The position numbers were made by a program, and so were the translations under genes. 23,979 bases of DNA from Collinsella sp. (GTDB lineage: Bacteria > Actinomycetota > Coriobacteriia > Coriobacteriales > Coriobacteriaceae): positions 1 to 23,979 of the forward strand of contig DXZW01000038.1 in the NCBI GenBank assembly GCA_019419455.1. Direction: 5' to 3'. The notes under the pieces were generated by a model that was given only the letters and a program-made list of their open reading frames with translations, did not search any database and was not told where the DNA came from. Below, in pieces: positions 22,530 through 23,979 of the stretch. Position 1 is the first letter of the stretch; every line of letters begins with the position of its first letter.

Positions 22530-23588
22530 TTACCGCTCCGCCTTCAGCTTGTTGGCAACGAAATCAATGCGAGCTTTCAACTTGGCCTTTACGTTTGCCG
22601 AGTCTGACCGCACAAGGGTCTGGAACTCTTCGCAATCAACCCAAGACATGTCTTTGCGCGAAAGGTCCTTGTCCTCCGACAACGCCACGGCAACGCCGAC
22701 CGCAATAGCTTCGAAACGCGCATGAGGAGTCGTTTTTCCTGTCGGTGTCTTTTTGAAACCCCTGTCTCCCAAGCACTTCTCAACGTATTCCAACATTTCT
22801 TTGAAGCGAGTGACGAGTTCATTGCGCTTGTCAGGTGACTCGGCAAGCTCGATGTTCATGCGATTCGTGTATTCATCCAGGTAACTAGCAACGCGGTCTT
22901 TGTAACCCTCGAAATCTGGGTAGCCGTCTGCATAGGCGAAGAAACGAGTGACAAGTTCCATGTCATCGTAGTGTTTGCGCGCCGTCTCGCTTAACGGGGC
23001 AAGTTTTATAAAGAGCGGATCATTGGAGAGCTCGCTTACTAGTTTTGTAAAATCGCCGCCCATGGAGCCACGGCGAATTTCTTGCGATTTGAGCTGCTTG
23101 CCCGATGAATTGATACGACGAAAAATCTCCTGTCGGACGTCAAAGGTGGTCCCTTCCTCAAGGTAAACCACTCGAAAGCTCGCGTTATCGAATCTTCTTT
23201 GTACTTCTATGGGAAGTTCTGAATAGGTCTTTCCGTTGACAGATGTAAGGATGTTTAGATTGCACAAGGTTAAATCGCCTCTGGCAAAGTTCACCAAGGC
23301 GTTCATCCTTTGCGCTCCATCAACGATTTCCGTTCTGCCATCTTCAGCATCGGCAAAGAACATGTAGGGAATGGGCAGACCAATTAGCACAGACTCAATA
23401 AAGTAGCTGCAGTCAACGTCCGTCCAGACGAAGTTCCGTTGATAGTCAAGCGGAATGTAGAATGCATCAGCATTGAACTTATTGATGAGGTATTCCGCAA
23501 CGTATTCGCGAGTGCTGAATCGCACATCCTTTTTCTTGTCGCGAATCTGTTCGGAAATCTCGATCGTCTCACTTTGTTGATCAGTCAA
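22530..23588 (-). CDS. DUF262-domain protein (GmrSD-N / ParB-like)
   Basis: A 352-residue protein with a DUF262 domain (about 25-190), a ParB/Srx-like fold that binds or hydrolyses NTPs in modification-dependent restriction (GmrS of GmrSD) and in SspE. Motifs are IPLDYQRNFVW (45-55), the catalytic-type IVDGAQR (88-94; often DGQQR in the family), FRRINSSGKQL and SQEIRRG. The C-terminal part (about 200-352) is helical, without the DUF1524/HNH nuclease of full GmrSD fusions. The nuclease role may instead be supplied by the HEPN protein encoded next. The start is TTG at 23588, with AGGTGAAGG just upstream and no ATG until residue 95. It leads a two-gene operon convergent with the methyltransferase. 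Confidence 0.9.
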   Translation of the reverse strand: MTDQQSETIEISEQIRDKKKDVRFSTREYVAEYLINKFNADAFYIPLDYQRNFVWTDVDCSYFIESVLIGLPIPYMFFADAEDGRTEIVDGAQRMNALVNFARGDLTLCNLNILTSVNGKTYSELPIEVQRRFDNASFRVVYLEEGTTFDVRQEIFRRINSSGKQLKSQEIRRGSMGGDFTKLVSELSNDPLFIKLAPLSETARKHYDDMELVTRFFAYADGYPDFEGYKDRVASYLDEYTNRMNIELAESPDKRNELVTRFKEMLEYVEKCLGDRGFKKTPTGKTTPHARFEAIAVGVAVALSEDKDLSRKDMSWVDCEEFQTLVRSDSANVKAKLKARIDFVANKLKAER

Positions 23589-23677
23589 TCGCCTTCACCT
23601 CAATCTATAGCAGGACGAAGCCAACTTAGGTCTGACTGGCTGTGGGATGTGAAGTCCTCTCCCATAACCAATGCTGC

Positions 23678-23713
23678 ACTCTAATGATACCAGCAGATGC
23701 CTGGCATTAGAGT
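23678..23713. promoter_or_regulatory. Imperfect palindrome upstream of the DUF262 operon
   Basis: ACTCTAATG (23678-23686) and CATTAGAGT (23705-23713), plus inner CCAG/CTGG, form a 13-bp stem with a 3-nt bulge. No T-run follows, so an operator is more likely than a terminator. It lies about 90 bases upstream of the DUF262 start. An extended -10-like TGCTATAGA lies at 23612-23604 on the minus strand. Confidence 0.45.
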
Positions 23714-23812
23714 CGTGCCCCTCTGCCACTTTGTGACGCCCGTCTAGGCTGCTCGTATCGAGTAACTGGGCGGGCGCCTTGTTGTGCCTGCCGCGATTTG
23801 AAAGCAGGATAC

Positions 23813-23941
23813 ATGGACGGTGAGACTCATGGCGACGAGGCGGCGAAGGTCGAGCTCGCGGAAGGGCAAGAGGACGCGAGGTCGGCAGAGGTGGCGGACG
23901 CCCTTCGCTCGGAGATCGAAGCGGTTGTTGATGTTCACTAA
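23813..23941 (+). CDS. Possible small acidic protein
   Basis: A 42-codon frame, MDGETHGDEAAKVELAEGQ and onward, ending IEAVVDVH. It has GCAGGA five bases before the ATG, GC-rich codon use and a helical, Glu/Ala-rich composition. No family is recognised. A frame beginning at 23968 (ATGAGCACC) may start the next gene, but the window ends after four codons. Confidence 0.35.
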   Translation: MDGETHGDEAAKVELAEGQEDARSAEVADALRSEIEAVVDVH

Positions 23942-23979
23942 GAAGTGGTCCGAGTGATCACTGGGAAATGAGCACCGTG

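Overview
The window looks like a chromosomal segment of a high-GC gut actinobacterium of the class Coriobacteriia, most probably Collinsella or a close relative. This rests on the GC-rich housekeeping genes, strong Shine-Dalgarno sites, the set of housekeeping proteins, and paired tail-to-tail terminators. It is a judgement from sequence character, not from a database match.

Positions 1-12.8 kb are ordinary chromosome. They hold recQ (DNA helicase), a GntR/UTRA regulator with a downstream FrlB-like SIS deglycase/isomerase preceded by twin operator-like repeats, an L-lactate/2-hydroxyacid dehydrogenase on the minus strand, metA (residue Glu111 predicts acetyl-CoA use), 5-formyltetrahydrofolate cyclo-ligase, a hicA-hicB toxin-antitoxin pair bracketed by two identical 40-bp palindromic repeats, and a large M16C zinc peptidase.

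Positions 11.0-15.6 kb look like a cell-surface region. A PilZ (c-di-GMP receptor-like) gene is coupled to a membrane-anchored protein. After an unrelated hypothetical gene on the minus strand come two paralogous secreted proteins whose N-termini resemble TasA/camelysin-type exported fibre proteins.

Positions 15.6-24.0 kb are a defence and mobile-element island of lower or mixed GC. It holds (i) a complete type II restriction-modification pair, with a cytosine-5 methyltransferase divergent from a Sau3AI/MutH-like endonuclease, so GATC is the predicted target; (ii) three 23-bp-spaced palindromic repeats; (iii) a DUF5710/CxxC protein; (iv) a decayed mobile element with an excisionase-type HTH gene and a PriCT-2 primase fragment, each ending at a TGA where its family normally has tryptophan; and (v) a second cytosine-5 methyltransferase facing a two-gene operon of a DUF262 (GmrSD-N/ParB-like) protein and an Rx4H HEPN nuclease. 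Item (v) is the best candidate for an under-described system: a methylation-linked DUF262-HEPN defence module. No rRNA, complete tRNA, CRISPR array or intact transposase was seen.
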